Assembly: GCA_032207245.1 (NCBI GenBank)
Contig: CM063505.1
Location: forward strand, 175,135,700-175,199,699
Length of the DNA: 64,000 bases
Direction of reading: 5' to 3'
DNA from: Pardosa pseudoannulata
Lineage: Eukaryota > Arthropoda > Arachnida > Araneae > Lycosidae
The position numbers and the translations under genes are program-made. Shown in pieces: positions 54,301 to 62,755 of the stretch (positions within the stretch are counted from its first letter, which is position 1; each line of letters starts with the position of its first letter). A model generated the notes under the pieces. That model saw nothing but the letters and a program-made list of their open reading frames with translations. It ran no database searches and was not told where the DNA came from.

Positions 54301-57300
54301 GCACTGATCCATTAATTTGAAGCTTAATTTTAAAAACAATTTATGCTTTAAAAACTCCTATCTTTTTTAATGTCACTTATTGTTGTCATTTCAAAATTGA
54401 TTCTCCTGCTTTGTATGTAAAGTTACAATGATGTTTATTTTTTATATTTTATACGTAATAATTTTTTTTTATTTTAAAATTATTTTAAATTTTGAACTTA
54501 TATATCATATTTCTACACAATTTTTTTAAATTTTTCTAATCTTATTCTGAATATTCATAATTATTTTTATACTTCCTTTCACATGTTATATTATTATATT
54601 GTGTCTTTTTAAATTTTTTTATCCTTATATTTATTTCTTCATTTTAATCATAATCTATTTATGTAGGAGGGACTACCACCTAAAGCTATGGATCCATTTT
54701 ATGAATCACAAGAAAATCATAATCTTATTGGTGTTGCCAATGTGTTTTTAGATTTTCTTTTCCACGATGTTAAATTGGATTATCAGGTTCCTATTATTAG
54801 CCAACAAGGAGAGGTAACTTCTATCTTTTCAAATTTATATATAAACAAGTGTCCCCTTTTTGTAAAATTTAATTGCATATCTAAAGTAAAATTTTCTTCT
54901 CCTAGGTTGCTGGTAGACTTCATGTTGAAATCTGCCGTATAGAGGGTAGCTTTTTGGATAATTTGGATACTTCTGAATCTGAGGCTGATAGAAGTTCTGA
55001 AATGAAAGACAGTACTCATGACATTAGTGATACTAACTTGGGACGCCAAATAACTATACAAGTAATGATTTATGTAACATTTTTTTTAAATATATTTTAC
55101 AACTCTCTTTAGTATCATTCATAATTGATTTGGTTGCATATGAGTTGTGAATGCCACAGTAATGTTGTATTTATTGTGATATGCTTCTTAATTATAAGGA
55201 ATGTGAAATGTTTATCTTATTCAATAATTAGTTTAAGAAGTCTAAGGAATACCTTCTATTTAGCTTCTTTATTTCATTTACAGGATTTTTTTAACTGACA
55301 CTACTCTGAGCTAGTTGTAGCTTGATCTATCTCCTGAAATGCCATCAAATTTGGTCTAGGACTAATTATGTAGAAAGAAAGGTTCCGTATAAATGTTAAC
55401 TCTGAAAGTTACCAACAGTGTAGAATGTGGTATTGTTGAAGTCTACATTGAGGAGAATGGGGCAATAAATAACAAAAAAATAATTTTAGTGCAACTCTCT
55501 TGTTGAAAAGTCTTCATAGATTATAAGTTATATGTACCCTCCTTCTAATAGGCCTCATTTTTAACATTATTAGGCCCTGTATGTAAATATAAATTATTTA
55601 TGCACACATATGTTTATAAATTTATATGACAGCATGCAGGCCGTCATTCTTAAGGTAGGAGGGAGTTAGGAGCCTGTGTACAGGTTTTCTTGTGCACCTT
55701 TATATAATTTTAAATAATAAAACAGGACAAAAACTTATTTATTGATATTAGGTAAGAAACAAGGCATATTTGCAATACAATAGAACAAATAATAAAAACA
55801 GAACATTAATATTTAAAAAATAAATATTGTTTTAAAGTTACACAAAGTAGATGAGAGGTATTTTGCAATACTAAAAATTAATATACAATAAAAGAAAAAC
55901 ACCAACTTTTTAAAAAACAGTAATGGTTTTCTGGCAGCAGGGGAAGAATTAAAATGCAATAATATTCAGGAAAAGAAAATTTATAGTAAAGTTTTTATTA
56001 TAAATAAGATAATCAAATTTCATGCTTTTAATTTTTTGCCTGCATGAAGACAATTCATTGCTTACATACCAGGAATGTTCTTTATAGCATATTTTCTTTT
56101 TATGTGTTATTTAATCTTTTTGAAACTTATGCATATTTTATTCCTTCAGCTGTCCATCAAATCTGCCACTGGTCTGCCTCCGTCGCTATCTAACTTTGTA
56201 TTTTGCCAGTACGTATTCTGGGGACACCCAGATGCTGTTGTTGTTCCGCCCATTGTTAATCCAGAATATCCAGCTTCCCGGAAAGGGAAAGACTGTATGA
56301 CTTTCAAATTTGAGCATGTTCAGGTAAGCCTGCATTTTAGTATTCTTTACTTTCTTGAAGTGTACATAATAAACATTTGTTATATTTGTCAGTAAAAATT
56401 TTAATTCCTATATTCATTCATTTATTTATTTACTTTTAAAAGTATAATTATATTTTCCAACAAATTACAAAATAAGTTTTATCAGTAAGTAGAAAATGTA
56501 GCTCATCAGTCTTTGATAATAAGATATGCATACATATGTATGCAATAAATATAAACCAATCAAAATTATTTATACGCAGTCTTTAAAAACAGTATACCTA
56601 ACTAATAATAGCTTATAGTTCAAAGTATTCAGTCCCTTGACATCTTTTAGTGCATCCATTAAATTTTTAAATAGTAGGATGAATAAATGTGGATTATTTT
56701 AAGTTGAATACTATTTTTAAATTTTATGCAGGTTTCATTTATAAGAGGTGTAAAATATGCGTAATTTTTCTGTTTTCCTTTTTAACTTACAACATTTTCT
56801 ATAAAACAGTGCCTTAAAAAATTATTTCCTGCAAAATACAGTTAATGGTGTTAAAATACCCTTCATATTTCATGATGCATAATTAGTAATCTTTTGATTT
56901 TTTTAAAATTTCCATACATACAAAATATTAATATTCCTTTCATTTATATTGTATTTCAAACTAGTATACAGCACTTTAGTTTCATTTACTACTATACCTG
57001 CTTCTCATAACTTAATACATTCATGCATACATACATACACTCGCACACACACTGGGTGAGATATTATTTGTCATATAATTTATGATTGTGTATAATAATA
57101 TCAATATATAATTTTGTGTCTAAAGGTAATTTTAAAATCCCTGTTTTAACAATCCTCTTTTTAAAGGAATTCATTGTAAATGTGACTGAAGAATTTGTCG
57201 AGCACTGCTCTGAAGGAGCTCTATCTATTGAAGTTTGGGGTCATCGCAGTGCTGGATTCAGTAGCACGAAACCTGGTTGGGATGTAGATGTTCAACTCAT

Positions 57301-58302
57301 GAGATCTAGATCTCTGGCCGATAGGTATGATTCATTTAAAGAGTTTTAATTGTGTCATCTTTTGTTTATTTATATTAGTACACCAGAAGAAAAAATCTTA
57401 TATCACAAATTTCAAATTTTACAGGACAACACAGTAAAGATTTTTTATAGATTTGTTTGATTTGGACCATTTTTAGTGAAAAAATTTATAAACACCTTTA
57501 AGGTAATTGATGAAACATAATGCCTGTAAGCATAGGAAAATAGTAGGGATAAGAAGCTTTATATCCAAATGAGTGTGTTTACCTTGAAACTGTGTTGGTT
57601 CATATTTTTTTGAATTCCCTAAATCTCAATTAAAAAATGCAGGTAAACATTTTATCACATAACAGAGTAGGACAAATTATAGATGAATGTGCAAAAATTG
57701 GGAAAAAAAAGTGAAAATAGTGCCCTTCACTTCTGATGTTCATGTCAATTAATTATTTTTGTGAAATACCAAAACAATATTAAAGGTGAAAGTTCATCAT
57801 AGTATAATGTTCTTACAATGAATATTCAGTAAAAATACTCTTTCACATTTACATAAACCCAGTAATACTAGGAATTGAAGTTATATAATAGTGAAAACTC
57901 TGTAAAGTAATTGGAAAAAATTGTCATTTTTTGCTACTTTGAAAAATTTCCTGCAATATTTTTTTAAGAGGAAGACAAAATGACATTAATACCCCCTATT
58001 GTGCCCCAGAATAGATTTTATTTGTTGCATACATTAAAATTACTAATCTATACTAAAGTTTAATATCAGATGTCAAATTTAAAGTTGTGAAATAACATAA
58101 TTTTTGTACAGAGTATGTTAGATAGGCATTCATCTCTCTCTCTCTGTCCTTTGTACCTAAATTATTTATTTTTATTGTGATTTGCTTAATTTTGTTGCTT
58201 TAATCATATATCCATTCTCAATTTTGTGGAAAAAGAATTAATAATTATTGTAACTATATAACATAGTATTGAAGGATGGATCAAGTTGTAATAGGAATTT
58301 TG

Positions 58303-58352
<50 letters not shown>

Positions 58353-61300
58353 AAATTTACGTAATACTTATCTCAATGTTTAGGTGGTCAGAACTCATAA
58401 GAAAAATTGAGTTATGGGTTGAAATTCAAGAATTGAATGATATGGGAGAGTATGCAGCTGTCGAAGTGATACCAAGGCCGGATATTACTACAGGGGGTGT
58501 TTACCAGTTACGACAGGTAAGACTTTTTCATTTAGCAAAACTTTTTTTAATTATATCTTGATAGATTTTAAATTTAATTAGTATATTTATTTTGTATTGT
58601 GCTTCAATATTTTATTGGATTTTTATTTTAATAATTATATTAAAAGTAGATATTTGATTTTATAATGAATTACTCTGATTTGAGAGGTAATTGTTCAAAC
58701 ATGCAATTTTTTTTATGTATAACATAAAAAATTAAGATTTATGGCCAAATAAATATAGTGAAAAAATACATACTTTTATAAATATTGTAAAATTTTTTAG
58801 CACTAATTTTCATAAGGAATTTGAACATAACTTTATAAAAGTACTGGTTCTAAAGATCTCTAATCTTTTTAAATTTTACTAATCCAAAGTTTATATTTAT
58901 GAAATAATCATGGGAAACTGATCAAGTGATGGATGAAACCTTGGTATGAAATATAAACTTGGTATTGCCATGTATTAGGTATTGCCTATTTTGTCTAAAT
59001 AACCAGATTTTGCGACCAAGTGCCACACAAATTATATTCATTCAAAAAGTACATATGCACATTGCTATTTTAACATATTTATTTGTTGAATCAAAAGCAT
59101 ACCTCACTAATGACATTACTTCTTGTTTATTCATTCAATAACCCTTTGTGGACCATGGCATTGATCTTCAAAATCTTCTTCCATTCTACCCTCTTATTCA
59201 CTCCCAATTGGTCTTAGTTCTTTAGAGTCCTCATTGTTGCAATCAACCAACCCCAGTCTTATCCAGCCTCTAAGTCAGGTACCAATCAGTCTGAACTTGA
59301 AGACTGTTAAAGCGGAGGGGTCCATTCTGCAGATGAGACCATCAAACTTAACGTGGTTTCTTTTGATACTGATAATATCTGCCTCTTTATACAATGCATA
59401 CAACTCATTATTGTATCTATCTCCTCCAAATACCATAAAAGTTCACTGCACCCAGAATCTTTCTTAAAACCTTTCTCTCAAAGATAGCTAGCCACTTCCA
59501 TGTGTTTTTGTCTCTGCCATGTTTCTGAACCGTAAATACGAACAATCCTATTAATTGTTTTATATAACATTTTTTTTTTTTTTTTTTTTTTTTTTTACTA
59601 ATTTTGATTGTAGAAAATTTTGTGATCCATTAAAACAACTATTAGAAGCAACAGTGTGTTGTTTTATCTCTATATCTAGTTTCTCTTACAGTTCACATTT
59701 CGGCTGAGATACACAAAATTATCAATAAGTTCAAATTTTTAATTTTCAATTTCTAAAAAATTTAGATTTACCAATGTCTTACACTCAGGCATATATTTTA
59801 TTTTGCTCTCAGTTACACTTAAATGAATTTTTGCTGATTATCTTTCGATTACAGTAAATGTCCTATTTAATGTATCTTTAGTTCAGGCAACAATAACACT
59901 GTCATCAACATAGACTAATGACAGAACATATTTTTAAAAGTTAAAACATAATATCTCTATTCCAAAAAACAAAAAAATAGTCACAAAAAATCATACAAAA
60001 TCACAAAAAAGTTCAAATCTTTCTTCATATAGTGACTTAACAGAATTGTAGATAGTAACAATCAGTAAACCCGTACATTAAAACTCACTGAGAAAATATC
60101 ATTGACTGTCTGGATATTGCAGATGCACAACACAGTGATACAAAGAATTAACATTTTTATTTTATTAAGGAAAATAAATTTTAATTGTAGTTATATCATT
60201 CTGCTTTTCTTTCTCCTAGGGTCAACAACGGAGAGTTGTTGTGAAAGTGCGACCTGTTCATAATTCTGGTACTCTTCCCATTATCTGTGAAGCCATAACT
60301 AGTGTTTCCATTGGAGGAATCTGTTCCCGGTCAAAGCTACAGAAACCTCTGGATTCTTATCAGGAAGAAGATTTATCCTGCTTACGAGCCAAATGGTCAG
60401 ATGCTCTTATGAAGAGAAGAGAGTATCTGGATAGTCAGATTCAGAAAATAATAAATAAAAAAGGTATTTGTTTGATTTTTATTTTCTGTTATTGTTTTCA
60501 TTTTGCATGATAGTAAGCACATTTTTCAGTCTTGAAGTGCTTCTGTGTGCAATAAAATATAATTATTTGCCAATTTTATCGCAATTTCTTTTTCCTAAAA
60601 TGTAACTTTATTGCAAAAAGTAAATATCAAATATATATCCATTGAACTTGAAAGATTTTGAAAATATTTTATTTTATTACTAGCTGCTTTGTGCCCAGCC
60701 TCTGGTCTGGGTATTTAAGGTTACCAAATGACAGTTATATTTATTTCAAAATTTAAATAAATTTTTAGAATGCTCTTGCAAATTTTAGAAATTCAAGAGA
60801 AAAAAGAAATCAGTTTCATAAAAGGAAAACATTATATTTAACAATAAATCTTTGCACTTGAGAAAAGTAAATGCATTTTTCTTGGTTGTTAAAGGGAATT
60901 AAAATTTCTGTATAAAATATCTCAATAAAGTCAATTAAAGTTAGTCAGAGCAAATAAATGCTGATTGACTCTATTCAAAAGAGCAATTTGCTGCAACGTC
61001 ACGAACTACTATAATGCCTTTCAGATTCATTTTCATGTATACAATAGCCAGTAGACAAACAATAAACTGCCCTTCCATTTGAAACTAAAGCCAGAATTGT
61101 CATAAGTTGAGATGTGCCCTGCTGCATGAAATTGCCTTACTGTGATGAAATCAATCATCTGTGAAATAAATAAAATGTAAAATATTTTAAATTTTGCAAA
61201 TGATTACTCTGTTACCATAGCAACAGAATATCTTTTCTTTTGAAAATAGGTTGGAATTGAAGTTAAAAAGAATTAAATATGATTAATAAAAATAGTTAAA

Positions 61301-61836
61301 ATTAAAGAGACATATATTAAATCTAGTCAAAAAGCATTAAAACTTTTTAGATAATATAAGTTTAAACAATTTCTTATCATCAATTAAAATAAAAATATTT
61401 CAAATAGCATCAAAATATAGTTGCCAAAACCAACAGGTACTAAAAGAGTGTTTTATCTTCATTATGAAACTAATAAAAGTTGCTTCTTCATTTTTTAAAT
61501 TATGGTGAATGTTTGTTTTATAATTTATAAATTATTTTAATTAGTTGCTGCTGCACATCGATAATATTAAATTGTTAAACACAAGTTAATTTCTATAAAT
61601 TGTAAGGAAAGATAATTATTTTCAGCATTATAAGATAGTACTTTGCCCTCTTAAATATTCCATACAGAATAAAAACTTACTATAATAACATATTATTGTT
61701 TTTTACTAGATAAAACTGACCAAGATGTAGAGCGAGAACAGAGTTTGATAGATCAATGGGTTTGTTTAACTGAAGAACGAAATACTGTATTAGTGCCTGC
61801 ACCAAGATCTGGAATACCAGGAGCACCAGCAGATTG
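39546..61836 (+). CDS. Khc-73: Kinesin-3 motor, Kinesin-73 / KIF13 orthologue (partial gene, 22 exons, joined)
   Basis: This is a plus-end-directed microtubule motor of the kinesin-3 family. Family knowledge: KIF13/Khc-73 carries vesicle and membrane cargo, and its stalk binds Dlg-type MAGUK scaffolds. Seen here: 22 exons totalling 3248 coding bases (about 1082 codons). All introns are GT-AG, 86-1740 bases long, and the frame is kept across every join. Domain order by codon of this fragment: motor 1 to about 300 (P-loop GQTGSGKS, switch [11 protein letters not shown], switch II DLAGSE), neck and coiled coil to about 375, FHA about 385-490, coiled coil 500-655, KIF1B-type segment 655-703, beta-rich stalk 704-914, DUF3694-type 915-1082. 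The N-terminal beta-1 exon(s) with the expected VRVRP motif and the C-terminal CAP-Gly region were not found, so the gene runs past the last exon and probably starts upstream. The FHA, MAGUK-binding and DUF3694 features favour KIF13 over KIF1/Unc-104, which would carry a PH domain. Confidence 0.95.
39697..40696 (+). other. Khc-73: Khc-73 intron 1 with a GC-richer insert
   Basis: Phase-1 intron splitting the P-loop glycine codon. Bases 40020-40320 are clearly GC-richer than the rest and contain a chance or relic frame; probably an old insertion. No element signature recognised. Confidence 0.6.
40697..40874 (+). CDS. Khc-73: Khc-73 exon 2: P-loop to alpha-2/beta-4
   Basis: Completes the P-loop [13 protein letters not shown] across the phase-1 intron, then reads [16 protein letters not shown] and [38 protein letters not shown] is the kinesin-3 signature after the P-loop. 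The P-loop binds ATP phosphates. Donor gtatgt; phase 2 exit in a glycine codon. Confidence 0.96.
40979..41108 (+). repeat. 65 bp tandem duplication in Khc-73 intron 2
   Basis: Two adjacent units share ATCAGTATTTAAGATACA, TGAAGGATTTGACTCTGAAC and ATACCATAAGCTATACCAAA, offset exactly 65 bases, with one A/G difference. Near-identity indicates a recent duplication. Confidence 0.93.
41789..41876 (+). CDS. Khc-73: Khc-73 exon 3: motor loop before switch I
   Basis: Encodes [19 protein letters not shown] then STLAVSSYE, the LKVREH...GPYVDGLS...AV stretch typical of kinesin-3 motors. Acceptor tttag, donor gtatga, phase 0 exit. Confidence 0.95.
42276..42410 (+). CDS. Khc-73: Khc-73 exon 4: switch I
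   Basis: Encodes 45 codons beginning [20 protein letters not shown] and continuing [16 protein letters not shown]. NxxSSRSH is switch I, which senses the gamma-phosphate of ATP. Both ends are phase 0; donor gtgagt. Confidence 0.96.
43194..43306 (+). CDS. Khc-73: Khc-73 exon 5: switch II
   Basis: Encodes [20 protein letters not shown] and then [24 protein letters not shown] is switch [14 protein letters not shown] starts the relay helix alpha-4, part of the microtubule-binding face. Phase 2 exit in a lysine codon; donor gtcagt. Confidence 0.96.
44121..44232 (+). CDS. Khc-73: Khc-73 exon 6: relay helix, loop 12 and alpha-5
   Basis: Encodes [20 protein letters not shown], then [17 protein letters not shown]. 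This covers alpha-4, the lysine-bearing loop 12 that meets tubulin, and alpha-5. The near-invariant kinesin motif PYRDS reads AYRDS here because codon 44197-44199 is GCA and not CCN. Donor gtagag. Confidence 0.95.
44393..44612. repeat. TA/TATG microsatellite in Khc-73 intron 6
   Basis: About 220 bases of TATG, TA, TGTATA and CATATG units between exons 6 and 7. A 45-50 base unit (TATGTATGTATGTGTATATA style) recurs near 44500 and 44550. Confidence 0.95.
44790..45002 (+). CDS. Khc-73: Khc-73 exon 7: motor end, neck linker and neck helix
   Basis: Encodes 71 codons: [60 protein letters not shown] and [22 protein letters not shown] marks the end of the motor core; [17 protein letters not shown] is the kinesin-3 neck. 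Phase 0 exit at donor gtactg. Confidence 0.96.
45372..45572. repeat. A-run and TA microsatellite in Khc-73 intron 7
   Basis: A poly-A run of about 22 (45373-45394), AT-only sequence, then about 27 TA units (45519-45571). Confidence 0.93.
46379..46480 (+). CDS. Khc-73: Khc-73 exon 8: first coiled coil
   Basis: Encodes 34 codons, [20 protein letters not shown] then [14 protein letters not shown]. This is the charged heptad-like segment after the neck (family signature SEKL...TWEEKL-KTE). Acceptor ctctgcag, donor gtatgt, both phase 0. Confidence 0.94.
46567..46701 (+). CDS. Khc-73: Khc-73 exon 9: coiled-coil end and start of FHA domain
   Basis: Encodes [20 protein letters not shown], then [20 protein letters not shown] and VYYLK. 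[19 protein letters not shown] is the entry to the FHA fold in KIF1/KIF13 motors. It follows the shortest intron of the gene (86 bases). Confidence 0.95.
47814..47950 (+). CDS. Khc-73: Khc-73 exon 10: FHA domain, core strands
   Basis: Encodes [20 protein letters not shown] and [32 protein letters not shown] is the FHA core. FHA domains usually recognise phosphothreonine or mediate packing next to the motor. Exit phase 2 inside an arginine codon. Confidence 0.94.
48064..48104. repeat. Perfect 17 bp hairpin in Khc-73 intron 10
   Basis: CATTATGTTGTTACATA (48064-48080), a 7-base loop GTGGAAA, and TATGTAACAACATAATG (48088-48104). The right arm sequence GTAACAACATAATG recurs once more downstream (near 48116). 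Confidence 0.93.
48864..48973 (+). CDS. Khc-73: Khc-73 exon 11: FHA domain end
   Basis: Encodes [20 protein letters not shown] and [19 protein letters not shown]...[16 protein letters not shown] is the conserved FHA C-terminal motif. Phase 1 exit, donor gtatgt. Confidence 0.95.
49059..49146. repeat. TA microsatellite in Khc-73 intron 11
   Basis: About 30 TA units, broken by a TGTTTGTATACT interruption, then a shorter TA tail. Confidence 0.95.
49870..50010 (+). CDS. Khc-73: Khc-73 exon 12: post-FHA linker and second coiled coil start
   Basis: Encodes [20 protein letters not shown] and [20 protein letters not shown] with EEDKQ. [20 protein letters not shown] matches arthropod Khc-73 at this point. 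Acceptor ttttgtag; phase 1 exit. Confidence 0.93.
50011..50780 (+). other. Khc-73: Khc-73 intron 12 with possible old insertion
   Basis: Bases about 50130-50470 are GC-richer (GGGACTACTGAGTACTTCCC, GATTGATGCCTCGCAGGC) than the flanking intron. No repeat family recognised. Confidence 0.5.
50781..50964 (+). CDS. Khc-73: Khc-73 exon 13: coiled coil and Pro/Thr-rich linker
   Basis: Encodes [20 protein letters not shown], then [20 protein letters not shown] and [21 protein letters not shown] basic helix is followed by a low-complexity Pro/Thr linker with several SP/TP sites, possible kinase targets by inference only. Donor gtaagt. Confidence 0.93.
51279..51306. repeat. Poly-T tract in Khc-73 intron 13
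   Basis: T homopolymer of about 28; could mark an antisense retroelement tail, but no element body was recognised beside it. Confidence 0.9.
51835..51997 (+). CDS. Khc-73: Khc-73 exon 14: stalk helix (MAGUK-binding-type stalk begins)
   Basis: Encodes [40 protein letters not shown] and [26 protein letters not shown]...[11 protein letters not shown] is diagnostic for KIF13/Khc-73. In the family this stalk is involved in Dlg binding; that role here is inferred. Confidence 0.95.
51998..53737 (+). other. Khc-73: Khc-73 intron 14 (longest complete intron), with possible insertion and a short hairpin
   Basis: 1740 bases. A GC-richer block lies at about 52300-52490. An 11 bp perfect stem CATAGTCAAAT / ATTTGACTATG with a 2-base loop lies at 53356-53379. 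No coding exon seen inside. Confidence 0.55.
53738..53884 (+). CDS. Khc-73: Khc-73 exon 15: KIF1B-type segment
   Basis: Encodes 49 codons: [40 protein letters not shown] and [17 protein letters not shown] and [19 protein letters not shown] are conserved among KIF13 motors and related to the KIF1B-type segment of other kinesin-3s. It follows the longest intron of the gene (1740 bases). Confidence 0.94.
54667..54813 (+). CDS. Khc-73: Khc-73 exon 16: stalk beta-rich segment
   Basis: Encodes [40 protein letters not shown] and GE. [20 protein letters not shown]...VPIIxQxGEV is a KIF13 hallmark. The next intron is only 92 bases long. Confidence 0.95.
54906..55061 (+). CDS. Khc-73: Khc-73 exon 17: stalk with acidic insert
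   Basis: Encodes [20 protein letters not shown], then an acidic Ser-rich stretch ([20 protein letters not shown]) and [10 protein letters not shown]. The GRLHVE start is conserved; the acidic middle is the usual variable loop. Confidence 0.93.
56150..56323 (+). CDS. Khc-73: Khc-73 exon 18: stalk, C2-like beta segment
   Basis: Encodes 58 codons including [40 protein letters not shown] and MTFKFEHVQ. The pattern A-GLPxxLSxFVFCxYxFW is conserved in KIF13/KIF1 stalks and resembles a C2-like beta sandwich (inference). Confidence 0.94.
57167..57324 (+). CDS. Khc-73: Khc-73 exon 19: stalk continuation
   Basis: Encodes [40 protein letters not shown] and [13 protein letters not shown]. EEFxEHxSEGALxIEVxGH is the family signature. 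Exit phase 2 within an arginine codon completed by the next exon. Confidence 0.94.
58308..58348. repeat. TA microsatellite just upstream of Khc-73 exon 20
   Basis: About 20 TA units ending roughly 35 bases before the exon 20 acceptor. Confidence 0.95.
58384..58516 (+). CDS. Khc-73: Khc-73 exon 20: start of DUF3694-type region
   Basis: Encodes [40 protein letters not shown] and QLRQ. RWSE-xRKIELWVxIxELNxxGEY...GGxxQLRQ opens the KIF13 DUF3694 region. A TA microsatellite ends about 35 bases upstream of the acceptor. Donor gtaaga. Confidence 0.95.
59140..59950 (-). pseudogene. Decayed non-LTR retrotransposon reverse transcriptase, antisense in Khc-73 intron 20
   Basis: Read on the minus strand, this stretch carries broken pieces of a LINE reverse transcriptase. 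The catalytic box YVDD is encoded by complement(59901-59912), preceded by SVIVA-like and followed by degraded palm sequence. Further along come [27 protein letters not shown]-like and [17 protein letters not shown] pieces of the thumb region that follows the palm in arthropod LINE proteins, and an EEDF remnant. Frameshifts and stops are frequent, and a T27 tract (A-run on the element strand) at 59571-59597 interrupts it. It is not functional. The clade cannot be assigned by eye; ends were not located. Confidence 0.72.
60220..60463 (+). CDS. Khc-73: Khc-73 exon 21: DUF3694-type region and helix
   Basis: Longest coding exon here (244 bases). Encodes [40 protein letters not shown] and, after [37 protein letters not shown]-RRVxVxVxPVxxSGTLPxxxEAIxSVSIG and LRxKWxxALxKRxEYLD are KIF13 hallmarks. 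Phase 1 exit. Confidence 0.95.
60680..61240 (+). repeat. Possible CTAGC-type repeat in Khc-73 intron 21
   Basis: Begins ACTAGCTGCTTTGTGCCCAG then CCTCTGGTCTGGGT, the same style of start (ACTAGC followed within about 15 bases by GCCC) as the family at 5761 and 32200. The body does not obviously match and the 3' boundary is a guess. Confidence 0.35.
61710..61836 (+). CDS. Khc-73: Khc-73 exon 22, last exon in the window
   Basis: Encodes [40 protein letters not shown] and AD, with a final split tryptophan codon (phase 2). [24 protein letters not shown] is conserved in KIF13. Donor gtaagt. The rest of the gene, including the expected C-terminal CAP-Gly domain, should lie downstream of the window. 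Confidence 0.94.
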
Positions 61837-62249
61837 GTAAGTTAAATTTCAGTATGACACAAAATTAAAAATAATTACTCTTTAGTGAATTAATTATATA
61901 CTGCTGTAGACGACTCGTTTCTAGTATATTATCTATTGAATCATACCAATTTAAAATTGTTCTTGAACACATACTTTGAATTACATTTAACAATGAAGGA
62001 TTATTCAGCTGGGTTTTATTGATTTCATAAACATTAGAAAAATTTTTAATTATTAACAATTTAACAGACTCTGTCATTTTAAAGCATAACTATGTCATTT
62101 TATGCAAATTAAATATAACTATCAGGCTGATAACTTTTAGAATATCTATTGTTATATAGCACTGTACAATTGATTTGATTAATACAATAAATACAGGTTT
62201 TTGTTAACCACTTTTCTATGGAAGGTATTCACTTTACTCCCTATGTAGA

Positions 62250-62345
62250 GACAACACAAACTGACAACCAGGTGTTATGCAGAATTTTAATCCACACCTT
62301 TCAGCATGGTAGGCAGATACTCTAACTATGCTGACCAGGTGGTTA
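62250..62345 (-). mobile_element. tRNA-like SINE remnant, a different family, in Khc-73 intron 22
   Basis: On the minus strand, GGTCAGCATAGTTAGAGTAT resembles a tRNA A-box region and GGTGTGGATTAAAATTC a mutated B box, spaced as in a tRNA. It differs from the CCAAACC-tailed SINE. Likely a tRNA-derived SINE head or tRNA pseudogene; no intact clover leaf. Confidence 0.45.
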
Positions 62346-62671
62346 CTTTTATTAATGTAATAAGTTCTTCAGCTATATGAAGAATAATACACTAAATTTT
62401 ACAAAATATGTTTGTCTATTTCTGTACTCTTGATATTTTAATATATGGAGTTGTAGCATATTTGGCTTGAAAGTTATGTACATAGTAAATAATAAGTACC
62501 CTTATCAACTTTAAATTATTATGAAATGTAGGTTATAATTTTATAAAATGTAGACTTTCAAAGGATAAATTTTTGTATAACTGTGCCTCATTACAAATCA
62601 AACTTTAAAATTAATTAATTCTGTGCCAGAGCTTGTACCACAAATTACTTTTATGTCAAAATAATTTCCCA

Positions 62672-62755
62672 TTAACCCTTTCGGGATGGGCAGTTGATAT
62701 ATCAACCAGAACATGAAGTTTTCAAAAAGACGGCTATGGTTGAAGTATCAACGAG
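62672..62755 (+). mobile_element. Possible left end of a third TTAA-flanked element, in Khc-73 intron 22
   Basis: TTAA at 62672-62675 is followed by CCCTTTCGGGATGGGCAG and the perfect 14 bp palindrome GTTGATATATCAAC, then a related GTTGAAGTATCAAC copy about 50 bases on. The layout mirrors the left end at 17821. No matching right end was found before 64000, so this may be truncated, may extend past the window, or may be chance. Confidence 0.3.
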
